The notes under the pieces were generated by a model. It saw only the letters and a program-made list of their open reading frames with translations, searched no databases and was not told the origin of the DNA. This document shows positions 28,576 through 41,000 of a stretch of 48,564 nt of DNA, in pieces. Position 1 is the stretch's first letter, and the number at the start of each line of letters is the position of its first letter. This DNA is from Isotricha intestinalis (taxonomy: Eukaryota > Ciliophora > Litostomatea > Vestibuliferida > Isotrichidae). The stretch is from the NCBI GenBank assembly GCA_023807065.1, contig JAJJLU010003589.1:1-48564 (forward strand), written 5' to 3'. The translations under genes and the position numbers were made by a program.

Positions 28576-29730
28576 TTAAAATTTATTATCAGCAAAATAA
28601 TATGCAGGCCCAGGAATTTTAGATTCATATTTTTTTTCATAAAATTTCCATCTAGGAGAATTTAAATAAAAAATATCAGGTTTACCATTATCATTACCTA
28701 AGAAATCTTTAATATATTTTAATTCTCTTTCTTCATTTATTTTAAAGTTAATATATGGTATATCTCCTTCAGTGAATAATTTAGTTTTTGAAATATCTGG
28801 TTTTTCCCTATAATATAAAGGTTTAGGTTTAGTATTATCTATATAAGTATCAGTTATTTCTTTAACTCCAATTATTCTTTGACTTGGATTTTTTCTACAA
28901 TTCATTAATTTAAAATTCATTTTACCACTTTTTTCATTATCATTATTTTTATTCATTTCATTTATAATATTTTTAGCTTCTGTTTGTAAAATTGAATATT
29001 CATTTTTAAATGTTTTTGGATGATATATATTTTTTAAAGATTTACTTATTTCATTTTTATTTTTAAAATAAGAACCTGGACCTGGATTTTTATTTTTTAT
29101 AATAAATAATGAATTTGAGCCTGCATAATCCTCTCTTTTTGAATAAGAATTAAAATTTAATTTTTTTTTCCTTTGATCTATGTCAACTACATCAATAGTA
29201 TTTCTATTAAAATTATTATTTTGATTCTTTTTATCCTTAGATCTACTTTTTGATTCTGAATTTATTCTTTTTATATTATTAGTCGATTTTTCTTTAAATA
29301 AACTATTATATCGATAATTATTATCATTTAATTTTTTATCTGGAAGATTATAATGTCCAACTCCAGGAATTTCATTATATAAATTATTATTATTAAATCT
29401 TATTGAATTGCTCGATAAAGAAATTGAATTATATCTATTTAAAATAAAATCATTTGCAATTTTATATGAACCTGTACCAGGAAATGTTGCAGTATCTGTA
29501 TAATATATATTATCATGACCTGAATTAAATCTATCATTTATATTATTTGAACTTTTTTGTAATAAAAATATTTCATCTTTTCTTGGAATTGAACCAAAAT
29601 TAGACTTTTTTTCACCTGAATTTATTGTTCCTCTACATATTCTTGATTTATCATATATATTTTTTTTTGATTTGGTATTTCTGTAGTCTGTTGATTCTAT
29701 TGTGTTTGTTTGATAATTTGTTAAAGACAT
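28576..29730 (-). CDS. Sperm-tail PG-rich repeat (SHIPPO/ODF3-like) axonemal protein
   Basis: The product is 384 residues with four clear PG repeats: FPGTGSYKI (83-91), IPGVGHYNLP (121-130), NPGPGSYF (213-220) and IPGPAYYF (372-379). This PGPG-x-Y signature defines the sperm-tail PG-rich family, several members of which are microtubule inner or outer-surface proteins of axonemes and basal bodies. The rest is Asn/Lys/Ser-rich and probably extended. The first Met is close to the conserved N-terminus and no earlier in-frame ATG is plausible. It lies 73 bp upstream of the Cys-rich protein gene on the same strand and head-to-head with the 30527 gene across 796 bp. Confidence 0.85.
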   Translation of the reverse strand: MSLTNYQTNTIESTDYRNTKSKKNIYDKSRICRGTINSGEKKSNFGSIPRKDEIFLLQKSSNNINDRFNSGHDNIYYTDTATFPGTGSYKIANDFILNRYNSISLSSNSIRFNNNNLYNEIPGVGHYNLPDKKLNDNNYRYNSLFKEKSTNNIKRINSESKSRSKDKKNQNNNFNRNTIDVVDIDQRKKKLNFNSYSKREDYAGSNSLFIIKNKNPGPGSYFKNKNEISKSLKNIYHPKTFKNEYSILQTEAKNIINEMNKNNDNEKSGKMNFKLMNCRKNPSQRIIGVKEITDTYIDNTKPKPLYYREKPDISKTKLFTEGDIPYINFKINEERELKYIKDFLGNDNGKPDIFYLNSPRWKFYEKKYESKIPGPAYYFADNKF

Positions 29731-30526
29731 TATTTAAATTATTAATTGTTTATTTAATTATTCTTATAAGTTTCATAATAAAAAAATTTACTTTTAATTT
29801 GAAATAACTAATTAATTTAATTCAAATAAAAAAATAAATAAAATGATATGAATTATATAATTTAAGATGATTGTTTGATTAAAAATAATATTTCTAAAAA
29901 CATATAATTCATTTTATTTTCAATTTCAAAAATTCAAAAATAATATTTAGTATAAATTTAACAGTGATTATATTTATTTTTTTTCCTATCTCACCTCTTA
30001 CAGAAATAATTTTTATATTTAAAATTTTATTGACAAATAAATTAAAAATAAATGATTATAGGTTTAATAATAATGTTTTTGGCAAATTATTTTTTATTTA
30101 AACTGATAAATTTTTTAAAATATTTGTTTGAAAAAATTAAATAAAAATAATTCTAAAAAAATAAATTCCAGAGTTTATGGCAAATTACTGATGATTTATT
30201 TTACATTGAAATAACATCACTTTTATTTATAAAAGTTAATCACTAAAATAATATTTTTTTATAAAACTCCAAAATCTAAATTTGAATCTTTTATTTTTCA
30301 AAAATTGTCAACATCCTTTTATCTATTTTTTATCAATATTTTTTCTTAAAAGATTTCTTTTTTATATATATATCCAAATTTCTTTGAATAATTATGTATT
30401 TCATATTATTTTTCTAAATTTATCTTTTTAAATATTAAACAATTTTTCAAAATCATTTAATTTAATATTAAAATCATTATTGATTTAAAAAATTGTTATT
30501 TTTATTTTAAATAATAAATATTTAAA
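29731..30526. promoter_or_regulatory. Divergent 796-bp intergenic region; contains a 30-codon ORF
   Basis: This lies between two oppositely transcribed genes, so it should hold both promoters. It is A/T-rich, with an uncommon GGCAAATTA word twice (near 30078 and 30178). One short plus-strand frame at 30052-30144 would encode a 30-residue hydrophobic peptide (starts MIIGLIIMFLANYF). In DNA this A/T-rich a hydrophobic frame of that size is expected by chance, so I do not call it a gene. Confidence 0.35.
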
Positions 30527-31873
30527 ATGAATTCAAATGAAATTGAAAAAAAATTAGAAAGAGACAATTTAACAATAAAAGAGCAAATATTAAATTTACA
30601 AAATACGATTAAAAAATTAAAACAAGATATGCTTTCTTCAAAAGAATCAAAACAATATAAAGAAGATGATAAAAAATTTCAAAAAGTAATATCAAATACA
30701 CATGAAAATGATAATATAATTGAAGATGAAAATGAAAGAGAAAAAGAAAGACAATTAGAACTTAAATTTTCATTTAATAAAACATTTCAACAAAATAAAA
30801 ATAAATATGAAAATAATTATATAAATGAAAATGAAATTGAAAAAGAAGAAATAGGAAATTCTAATTATAGAAATAGTAATTATAGTTATAAAGATAATAA
30901 TGAAGATATTTATGAAAAACCAAATAATAATAAATATAATAATGAAGATTATAAAGGAACTTTTGGACATGAAAATAATAATAATAATAGAAATAAATTG
31001 AATAATATTCAAAATGAAATAAAAAGAAATTTTTATCAAGAAAATATTGAAAAAATGAAAAAAGAGAAAGAATTAATAGAAGAAATGTCAAAAATAAAAA
31101 AAAAAATAAATTCTAAAGTAATTGATATGACAGAAAGTTTAAGTGATAGTGAAGAAATTGAAAGTTTAGTTTTACCAAGTCATAATAAAAAATATATTAA
31201 AGAAGCCAATAGTGATTTATATAATTTAAAAATGAATAGAAATGAAACTGAAGGATTTTCTGATGAAGAATTACAAATTGAAGATTTATCAAAAGATTAT
31301 CCAAATAAAAATAAATTAAAAAGTGATTCTAATTTTAAATATTTTTATAATAAAATTAGAGATGATTCTTTTTCTGATAAATCCCTAGATGAAAAAATTA
31401 AAAAAATACAGAAAAAAAAATTCCAAGTTGAAAATAATTTATCTCCAATAAATAATAATAAATCAAAAAAAGAAAACAGTAAAAATAATAATTTAAGTAA
31501 TAAAAAAAATTTACAAAGACCAAAATCAACTCAAAAATTAAATAATATTTGGAATAATAAAATACGTAATTCAACAATTTCCTCAAATAGAAGAAATAAA
31601 TTAAATAATAATATAAATAATTTAACTAAAGGAAGTGCTAATGGAAGTAAAAACACAATTAATTCTAATTATGAAAATAATAATTTGAGATTAAATGAAA
31701 TTAAATCATATAAAAATGAAATAAATAATTTAAAAGAAATGATAAATAAATTAAAAAAAGAAAATGAAAAATTAAAAAAAAATTTAAAAAAAGAAAAAGA
31801 ACAAAATGAAAAATACCGCCAACTAACAGAAGAAATAATAAAACATTATGAAAAAACCAAAAAAATTAAATAA
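30527..31873 (+). CDS. Coiled-coil protein, Asn-rich, unknown function
   Basis: The product is 448 residues, flanked by coiled coils: an N-terminal one (about 5-45, DNLTIKEQILNLQNTIKKLK) and a C-terminal leucine zipper (about 385-440, INNLKEMINKLKKENEKLKK). The middle is polar, with Asn/Tyr-rich stretches (about 110-160), a helical KMKKEKELIEEMSKIKKKIN segment (about 180-200) and acidic Ser motifs (SLSDSEEIESL, about 203-215; GFSDEELQIEDL, about 243-255) that look like casein-kinase-2 sites. I recognise no family. Upstream of the large Sfi1-like gene on the same strand (208 bp apart), it could belong to the same cytoskeletal structure, but that is only a positional guess. Confidence 0.75.
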   Translation: MNSNEIEKKLERDNLTIKEQILNLQNTIKKLKQDMLSSKESKQYKEDDKKFQKVISNTHENDNIIEDENEREKERQLELKFSFNKTFQQNKNKYENNYINENEIEKEEIGNSNYRNSNYSYKDNNEDIYEKPNNNKYNNEDYKGTFGHENNNNNRNKLNNIQNEIKRNFYQENIEKMKKEKELIEEMSKIKKKINSKVIDMTESLSDSEEIESLVLPSHNKKYIKEANSDLYNLKMNRNETEGFSDEELQIEDLSKDYPNKNKLKSDSNFKYFYNKIRDDSFSDKSLDEKIKKIQKKKFQVENNLSPINNNKSKKENSKNNNLSNKKNLQRPKSTQKLNNIWNNKIRNSTISSNRRNKLNNNINNLTKGSANGSKNTINSNYENNNLRLNEIKSYKNEINNLKEMINKLKKENEKLKKNLKKEKEQNEKYRQLTEEIIKHYEKTKKIK

Positions 31874-32081
31874 ACTTTTAATTAAAATCTTTCTTTAATT
31901 AATATTATTGAATATTCTATTCCAAAATAAACCCCATTTTTCCGGAAATTTTTTTCAAAAATAAATTTTCAAAAAATTTAAATTCTGATTTAAAATTAAA
32001 AATAAACGAAAAAAAATCATATATAACCAAAAAACCTAAAATTAAATTATATAAATAATATTCTTAATCCAAAAAAAAAAA

Positions 32082-35000
32082 ATGCATCAATCTCAAAAAT
32101 CGAAAATCTCAGATAAAAATGGAAAAAAAAACACAGAAAATACATCAGAAAGTGGATATGGTGAAATGATATATATGGAACCAGGAGTAAATCAAATGAT
32201 GTCTCCAATAACATCAGGTCGACAATCAATAAATAATGCAAGAATTAATAATAATTTAATAAATTCATCTCCTCCTGAAAATAGTAATTTTGAAAGGAAA
32301 AATAATAGTAAAAATGTAGATAATCAAAAAAGAGAAAATTTAAATGAAAAAAATTTAGATAATATAAATAATTCTATTCAATATAATAATGAAACTAATT
32401 CTTATCATGTTAATAGTGATTCTAATATTGTTATTACTACAATGGGGAATAAACAAAGTAGTCCAAATTATCAAAATACTAGTAAAGATATTATAATGAA
32501 TAATCCTAGAGAAGGAAATAATATTTCTATGAGTAAAATGTCTCCTACTCAAAATATTGATGATTTTAATTCTTCTGGTGAAAAATATGAAGGAAATGCT
32601 CATTTTAATAATTTTAAAAATGTTTTAGGAAATAATAAAAGTAGAAATAATGGTTTTAGTAATGATTTAAATCAAGTCACTGATATTTTAAATTCTAAAC
32701 CAACTATTTCAAGAGATAATTTATTTGAAAGTAAAGATAATATTAAATATAGTTCTAATACATATTATAATCATATGACTTATGGAGATGTTAAAAAAAT
32801 TGTTAAAAGATTTACTCAAGTTTATGATCCTAAAAAAACAAAAGAAGGAAGTTTAATTAATGCAAAACAAGTAGTCTTACCAGGAGCTAATGATGATGTT
32901 TTTAATAATAGATTTAAAATATTACAAAAAATGAATAGATTAAGTAATATATTATTGGCAAAGAATAGAACAAATACTAATACATTTAATGTTAATAATT
33001 TGGATTATTCATATGATGAAAAAAGAAAAACTTTTAATAGAGATACTTTAAATAGAAGTACTTTAAGAAATAATAGAATGACATTAAGAAATAGAAGTCG
33101 TTCTCCAGAAAATAAATTTTTATTTGTTTCTCTTGCAATGATATCAAGTAAAGGAAAAAACGCAGAAGATAGAACAATATATAGAAATATGAGATTTGAA
33201 AAAGGAGGAGTTGTTGATTTAGCTCAAGAAGAGAGAAAAAAAAGTAAAAAAAAATATAAAATAAAGAAATTTAAATCTAAAGTTGTTGGAGGAAGTGAAA
33301 ATATTAAAAATACTAATCCTAAATATAGAGAACAAGCTGCTAAATTAATTCAAGCTTGGTGGAGAGAATTAAAAGAATTATTTAAAGAAAGATTAAATAT
33401 GATTATTAAAATTCAAAGTTTTTGGAGAGGAAGATGGGTTAGAAAATATATGTATGATATATTATATTTAAGTTTTATGTATCAAAGTTTTTGCCAAATT
33501 ATTCAAAGAGTTTTAGTTAAGTTTATTAGACCTATTGTTTTTGATATTATTATGGGAAAATATAAAAAAGGAAGAAATGTTTTAAAAGAACTTTTATTAA
33601 AAGATAAATATTGGCAATTATTAAAAGTAAAGCCTTATTTAGAAAGATGGAGAAATTCAATTAAGAAAATTCATTTAAAAAATGAAGTAGGAAGAAAATT
33701 AGTTGATTTAAGGAATGAAAGAGATAAAAAAATTAGAGATTTAAATAAATTTTTTAGTAAATGGGCTTTTTTGACAAAATTTAGTAAATTACAAGGAAAT
33801 AATACTATTATGGAAATTCAAGGTATAAAAAAAAATGGTATTATAAAAATTATTGATGGAAGTAAAAAATTAATGAAGAAAGAATCTTTTAAAAATATTA
33901 AACCAAAATTAAAGAAATTTTTGGTTAATGAAGGAAAAGAAGAATATTTAAAATCAATAATTAAAATACCAAAAAAATTAAAAGAAAGATTAATGAAAAA
34001 ATATATTAACAAATGGTTACATAATTCATTAGGAAAAGGATCAGATAATTATAAAGTAATTTTATTTGATAAAATATTAACAAGCACAATCAGAAAATTT
34101 TCAAATAGAAATAGAAGAATTTTAATGAATAAATTATTAAAAAAAATTGAAAGAAAAGAGAAAATAGAAAGATTAGTTATTCAAGAAAAAAAATTAATGG
34201 TAAAATCAAAGAAAAATGAAATTATTTTTGATAAAAATTTACTTGCCGCAGCGGATACTTTACAAAAAGCAATTTGGAGATTTTCTTATAAAGATCCTTT
34301 AAATGCAATTTCAAATAAATTAAATGACAAAAATTTACAGAGAAAATTAATGAATATCATTGATATCAGAGATATATTTATTAAAAGAATTTTATCTATT
34401 ACAATTAAAAAGTGGAATCCTCCTGTTGTTAAAATTGAAAATAATTTTATTAGTTTAATTTTAGGAAAATTGATTAAGAATATTTTAAATAAGAGAATTA
34501 ATAGGATTTTAATTACTAAATTAAATGATTGGAGAAAAAAAACTATTATTTCAAAAGATACTGTATTTCAAAGGAATAAAAATTTTGAAAAAGCAGGAAA
34601 TTTAATTAGAAAAAATTCAATTAAAAAAGTAATTGAAGAAAAACAATTTTTTGATAATTTAAAACATATAACAAGTGAAAAAGTATTCAATAATATTTTA
34701 AAAAGAGTCTTTGATATTTATAAAAATAAATACAAGAATATAAAAAGATTTTTTTTATTGATATGGAAAGAAGAATGTAATAGAATATCATTTAAAAAAG
34801 CGATATATAAATTATTGAAAACCTTAATTATGAAAAATCATTATGAAAATCAAAAATTAATATTAAATAAATTTTTCCATAAATGGATGACTAATAAAGA
34901 ACATAGTGAAAAAACAAGAAAATCAAATAAAGATTTAGCTCTATTATTAATTAAAACCATAAGAGGAGATTTTGTGAGAAAAAATATAAGAAATATTTTA

Positions 35001-38000
35001 AGAAAATTTTTAAAAAGATGGAAAGCTAAAAAAAGTAAAACAAATGTAGATGATAAAAGAGAAAGAATATTAAAAGCAAAAATTCATTTATTAAATCATA
35101 ATTTAAAAATAAATGGATATGATCTTTTAAAAGGAGCAAATAAAAATCGAACTTATAAAAAGAAAACAATAATGTTAAAGAATATAGTAGATAATAAAGA
35201 AAAAAGTTCAAATATAAATATAAGGAATTATTTAAAAAAATGGTTAGAAATAATAAGAAAAATTAATGATAGAGAAAGTCAATTATTAAAAGCAATAATA
35301 GTATCAAAAACAAATTTTGAAAATAGAAATAAAATGAAATTATTAAAAGCTTATATAAATTGGAAAAATCTATGTCAAAAAAATAAAAGTTCAACTCCCA
35401 TTCAATTAGGATTAAAACATTTATTAAAAGGATTATTAAAAAATAAATTTAGACATATATTAAAAAAAACAGATATAGTTAATATTAATGTAGAAAGAGG
35501 ATTATCAATTTATGATGCTTTAATAAAAGGTGATAAAAATGTTGCCAAATGTATTGCATTAAGAAATTTATTTATAAGACCTTATTTTAATAAATGGAGA
35601 AGGCTTACTAATAATGTTAATGTTAAAACAAGTAAAGAAGAAATGTTTAAAAAATTAATTAAATATCCTCTTTTAAAATTATCAAAAGTACCTTTAAGAA
35701 ATTATTTAAAAAAATGGATTGATGTTGTTGGAAGATTAAATGATATAGATATTGAAAAAAAAATTTATTTGAAATTAATTAAAAATATTAAAAATAAAAG
35801 ATTAAAAGAAAGTTTAAGGGAATATTTATATAGATGGAGAAAAAATAAAAGTGAAATTAATAAAAAATTTGGGATTAATTCTGATGGATTTAAAATTTTA
35901 AGAAAGATAATGACAAGAGAAATATTTAATTTATTAAAAATGCAAGTTAAAAAAAATAAAGATTATAGATTACTTAAACTTTTAATAAAAAGATTGGATA
36001 AAAAAATGATAAATGATATATTAAGAAACACATTAAGAAAATTAACAAAAACAATAGATAAAGAAGGAAAAAAAACAAAAGATTTTCAATTTTTAAGAAA
36101 TTTAATTAATAGTAGAGAAAGACAAAATAAAAATATAACAAAAAATTTATTACTTAATGCTTTATTAAGATGGAGAATAAATTCAGTTCCTTTTATAAAA
36201 CATGATTATAAAAAAGTAAATAATTTTAGAGATGGAATATTAGTATTAAAACAAATTTTAAGAAGACCATTAAATAATAGATTATTAAATGGATTAAAGA
36301 GAAAAGAAAAAGAAACATTAAGGAAAAAAGCACTTAAAAAATTATTTAAAATTATCCCAAAAATAAGAGAATTTCTTTTAAGAAAAGCTTTAAAAATATG
36401 GAGAGAAAAATTAAAAGATACAACAATTCAAAAAAATAAAGTTGAAAATATTTTTCATAATTTTTCAAATTTAAATAGAATTAGAATAAAAAGATTTGAA
36501 GATTATAAATGTATAATTGAAGCATTAAAATTAATGTTGGAAAATAAAAATAAAAAAGCAGATAAATTGCATAAATTTTTTAAAAGATTTGCAAAACAAA
36601 AAAAAACAGAAAGAACTTCTAATGGAGCAAATAATGTATTTATTCTTTTAAAAAAAAAAGAAAGAAAATATGAAAGAGGAATAAAGAGATTAATTATTGC
36701 TAAATGGAGAAGAATAAATAAATTTTTAAATCAACAAAACAATGCAGATATTATAAAAAAATATGTTAAAAATAGAATGCATAAAAGGATTATAAATAGA
36801 AAAACAAATAATTTCAATTTTAATATTTTATTTAAAATGATTACAAAAATTATTTTTGATAAATTTAAAAAACAAATTAAAAGAAAGAGATTATTTAAAT
36901 TATTGAAAAAATATTTATTAAACAAAGAATCAAAAAGAAATAAATTTATAAGAGATTATTTAAAAAGATGGATGAATGTTTTACCGAAAATGAAAACAAT
37001 AGAAGCAGCTTTAAAAATTCAATCAGTATTAAGAGCAAAAAAAGGAAGAAAAAATTATGATAAAATGAAAGATAAAGCAAATAAATTTAAAAATATTATT
37101 ATTAAAAAAATAGGAGGTAATCATATTATTATTCTTAGTTATTTTGCAAGATGGAATATGATAACAGAGAAATTAATTTTAGAAGAAAGTGCTGATATAA
37201 TTAAAAAATTTTGTAGGATTAAAATAAAACATCATTTTAAAAATATTAAAAAAAGTAATTTAAGAAAAATATTTAGAACTGTTTTATTAAAAAGAATTTT
37301 AGCAATTATTAAAAAAGCTGGAAATATTGATAAAATTAATGGAAAAAAAATGATAAATACATTGATTAAAGTTTTAGTTAAAAATCCTTTTGATAAATTG
37401 ATTAAAAATATGCGAAAAAAAATTTTATTAAAAGCAATTAAAATTGGATTGGAATCTACATATAAAAATTTTAAAGATAAAAATCTTCCATATTATCTTA
37501 AAAAATTTGTAGATAATACTTTAGGAGAAAATAATAGAAAAGCAAAAAAAATTCAAAACTGGTTAAAAAATAAAAACAAAAAATTAAAAATTAATAAAGT
37601 CACAAGAAAAGATGATTTATTGAAAAAAATAATAAATAATTTAATATATGATAGTAATAAAAGATTAAAATTAATAATAAAATTATGGAATAAAAAAACT
37701 AAATATAATAATTTAAATAAAGCTGCAACAGATATTCAAAAAATTTGGAGAGGAATTAAAGGAAGAATTATAGGGAATAAAAAAATTATTAAAAATAAAT
37801 TATCAATAATATTAAGAAAATATTTAATGTTCAAATTATCCTTAACTTTAAAAGAAATAAATCTTAAATTTTATAATCCGATGAAAAAAGCAATACAAAG
37901 AATTTCAAATTTAAGTAAAAGATATGCCACAAATAATTTAGTAGAATATTTAAATAATTCAATAAGAGATAAATACTTAAATCAAATAATAAAAAAAATA

Positions 38001-41000
38001 AATTATTCTCAAAATTTATACATAACACAAAAATATTTAAATAAATGGAAACAAACAGATAAATTAATAAATAATCAATTAATAAGAATTCAATCAGCTT
38101 ATAGAAAATATAATGCAAAAATAAGAAGAAATATATTAGAAAAAACAAGAGATAAAATATTATCATTATTTATAAAAAATAATAATGTAAATTTAGAAAT
38201 TTTAAGAGCATCATTAAGAAAATGGCAATTAAGAAATCATATATTAAAATGTGAAGATAGTTCAATTATAATTCAAGAATTTATACTTCATAGATTAAAT
38301 GCTTATTTTCATCAAAGAATAAATAATTTTTTTATAAATTTAATGAAGGGAATTTTAGTAAAGAAATTGAAATATTTTTATAAATTCAATAAATTAAGAT
38401 TAATACTTTTGAAAATGTTATTCCCAAAAATCGTGACAACTACTATTCATTATAATACAAACAATCAAATTGATCAAATTTTAAATACTCATGTTAAAAA
38501 AGCTGAAATAATAAGAAGAAAAAGTAGTTTACTTAACTCTATAACAAATTGGAATAAAATTTCTAAAAAAATTTCTCATAAAGAATTAAATTCTGCTTTA
38601 ACTCTTCAAAAACAATTAAGAGGATTGTTTTCAAGAAGAAAATATAGTGAGATTAAATCACATAATAATAAATTTAAAAATACAATTTTAAAATTTAGTT
38701 ATGAAAGTCCTTTAAGAGTTTATTTTAATAAATATAAATTAATAGTAAAAAGATTATCTGTTATGGAAAATGCAGATATAATAAAAAAATTTTGTAGATT
38801 TATAAGACATAAAGTTCAAAAAGAAAAAATAGACAATAGAATGAATATTATAAATGAAGCATTGCAAATTTTAGATAATTTCAAACCAGGAAGAAAATTT
38901 TCTTTAGATAAAATAAGACAAATGAGAAATAGAAATTTATTTACAAAAGTAATTACAGATTTAACAAATAAAAGAAAAGATATATTAAAAGATATATTTG
39001 ATTTATTATTTAATTATGGAAAAGATTTATTAAATAATAAAGTCTTTCAAATACCTGATAATTTCAAAAGAAGAATATTAAGAAAATGGATAAAAGTTTG
39101 GGCAGAAAAAGCAAGAAAATTAGGAAATTTAAGAAGTGCTGAAATAATACAAAAAAATTGGAAAATTTATAAAAAAAATAAAAGAACTGAAGGAATTAAT
39201 AATTATTTAAAAAATATTTTAACTTCATTATTAAATAAAAACGGTAATCATTTAAGAAAATCACTTCATCAATGGAGAAATATTATTAATAATATAAAAG
39301 TTAAAAGAGCTGGAAAAAGAATTGCTAATTTTTCCATTCATAAATTTAAATATGCAAAAGCAAGGAATAATTGGAAAAAATTAGCAGATAAAATTTCACA
39401 TAAAAATAAAACTTTAAAGAAAATAAATTTAATGTCTGAAGTTAAGAAATATATAATTTTGAGAAAAATTATTAAAGATTTGGAAAAAAAATTTAAATTA
39501 ACTGGTTGGAATTGTTTGAAAAAAATGCTTCATTATAGATATAAATTAAAATCTACTAAAAAAGCTTTGAATAATTCAAATAAGAAAAATGATTTATTTA
39601 AACTTTCAAATTATATAAAAAGATGGTTAGAACAAATAAAAAAAATAGAAAAAAGAGAAAAAACTTTGATTGATATTGGAAAAATCATAAATATAAGAAG
39701 ACATATAATAGCATTAAAAATTATAAATGCAGTATCATTACTAAAAAAATTATTCCATGATTTACCAAGAATAAGAGCATTAGAAGTATTTAAAAGATTA
39801 AAAATTATATTAGATCAAAAGAAAAGATTAAAATTTTTGGGAAACAGTTTAATAAAAACAAAATATAATATAAATAATAAAAATATAGAAATATTCATGA
39901 AAAAACTTCATAAAATATACGGTATAAAATCATTAAATAAAATGGTTCAAAATTTAGAAAAATTAAAACATTTCCATAAATTAATTCAAATAGCCTATTT
40001 TTTAAAAATGTTTAAATTAATATTTTTAAAAAGTGCAGAATTTACATATTATAATAGATTATATGGTGGAAGCAGGGCAGAAAGAGCAAAAATTACTTTC
40101 CATACAAAATTATCAGTTCCTCAATCAGAAAAAGTTATAAATGATAAAGAAAAAGTGTATTTAACTTTAACACCTTATTTTATAGAATGGCTAAGTGAAA
40201 AAATAAAAATTAGACATGCATGGGGAATAGAAAATTTAATTAAAGCATATTCAAATTATAAATTTAATAAATTATATAGAGATTATTCAAAAAGAATTCA
40301 AATAGCACAAAAAGTTGAATTATATAATAAAATGTTTAGAGTATATAGAAATAAATTATATGCAGGATATTTACAATTAAGATTAATGGAATTATTAAGA
40401 AAATATGCTATTCGCAAATTAATGTTTCCTTTACATGGTCCTGGAAGATTTTATCGTTTATTATATTTATTAAAATTAACTTTTATGAGTAGAGGTATTG
40501 CAAAACAAAGATATTATTTAGATATAATTAGAAAATGGAAATTTATTTGTTTTTCAAAAAATATGGCAAAGAAAAAAATGGATTTAATGTATAAAAATTT
40601 ACATTTAAGTTATTTACAATTAGCAAATGATGTTTTTGGAGAGGAAGATCCTAAAAATAATGTAAGTGTTGTAAAAGAATTTGAAAGATTTGGAAACGAA
40701 ATTGGAATGTTTTCTAATGAAAATTATAATCAACCAGAAGAACATAAATATAGTTTAATTTCAAAGAGAAAATTTAAGTTTGCTATGGGTGAAGAATCAA
40801 AAAATGAAGTTTCTGAAAAAGAAAATAAATTTGAACATCAAAATGATTCAAAAAGTAATTCGAGAAAAGTAGTAAAAAAAAATAATGAAATTATTGAAAT
40901 TCAAAGTAAAAACTCTGAAGAATTAAGTGATTTTAGTAGAGAAAATTCAAGAACAAATTCTTATAGAAGAAATAGAAGAATTATTGATGATATAAATACA

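Noticed and set aside
30052..30144. 30-codon hydrophobic ORF as a membrane micropeptide
   Set aside because: Hydrophobic frames of this size are expected by chance in DNA this rich in A and T; no supporting context.
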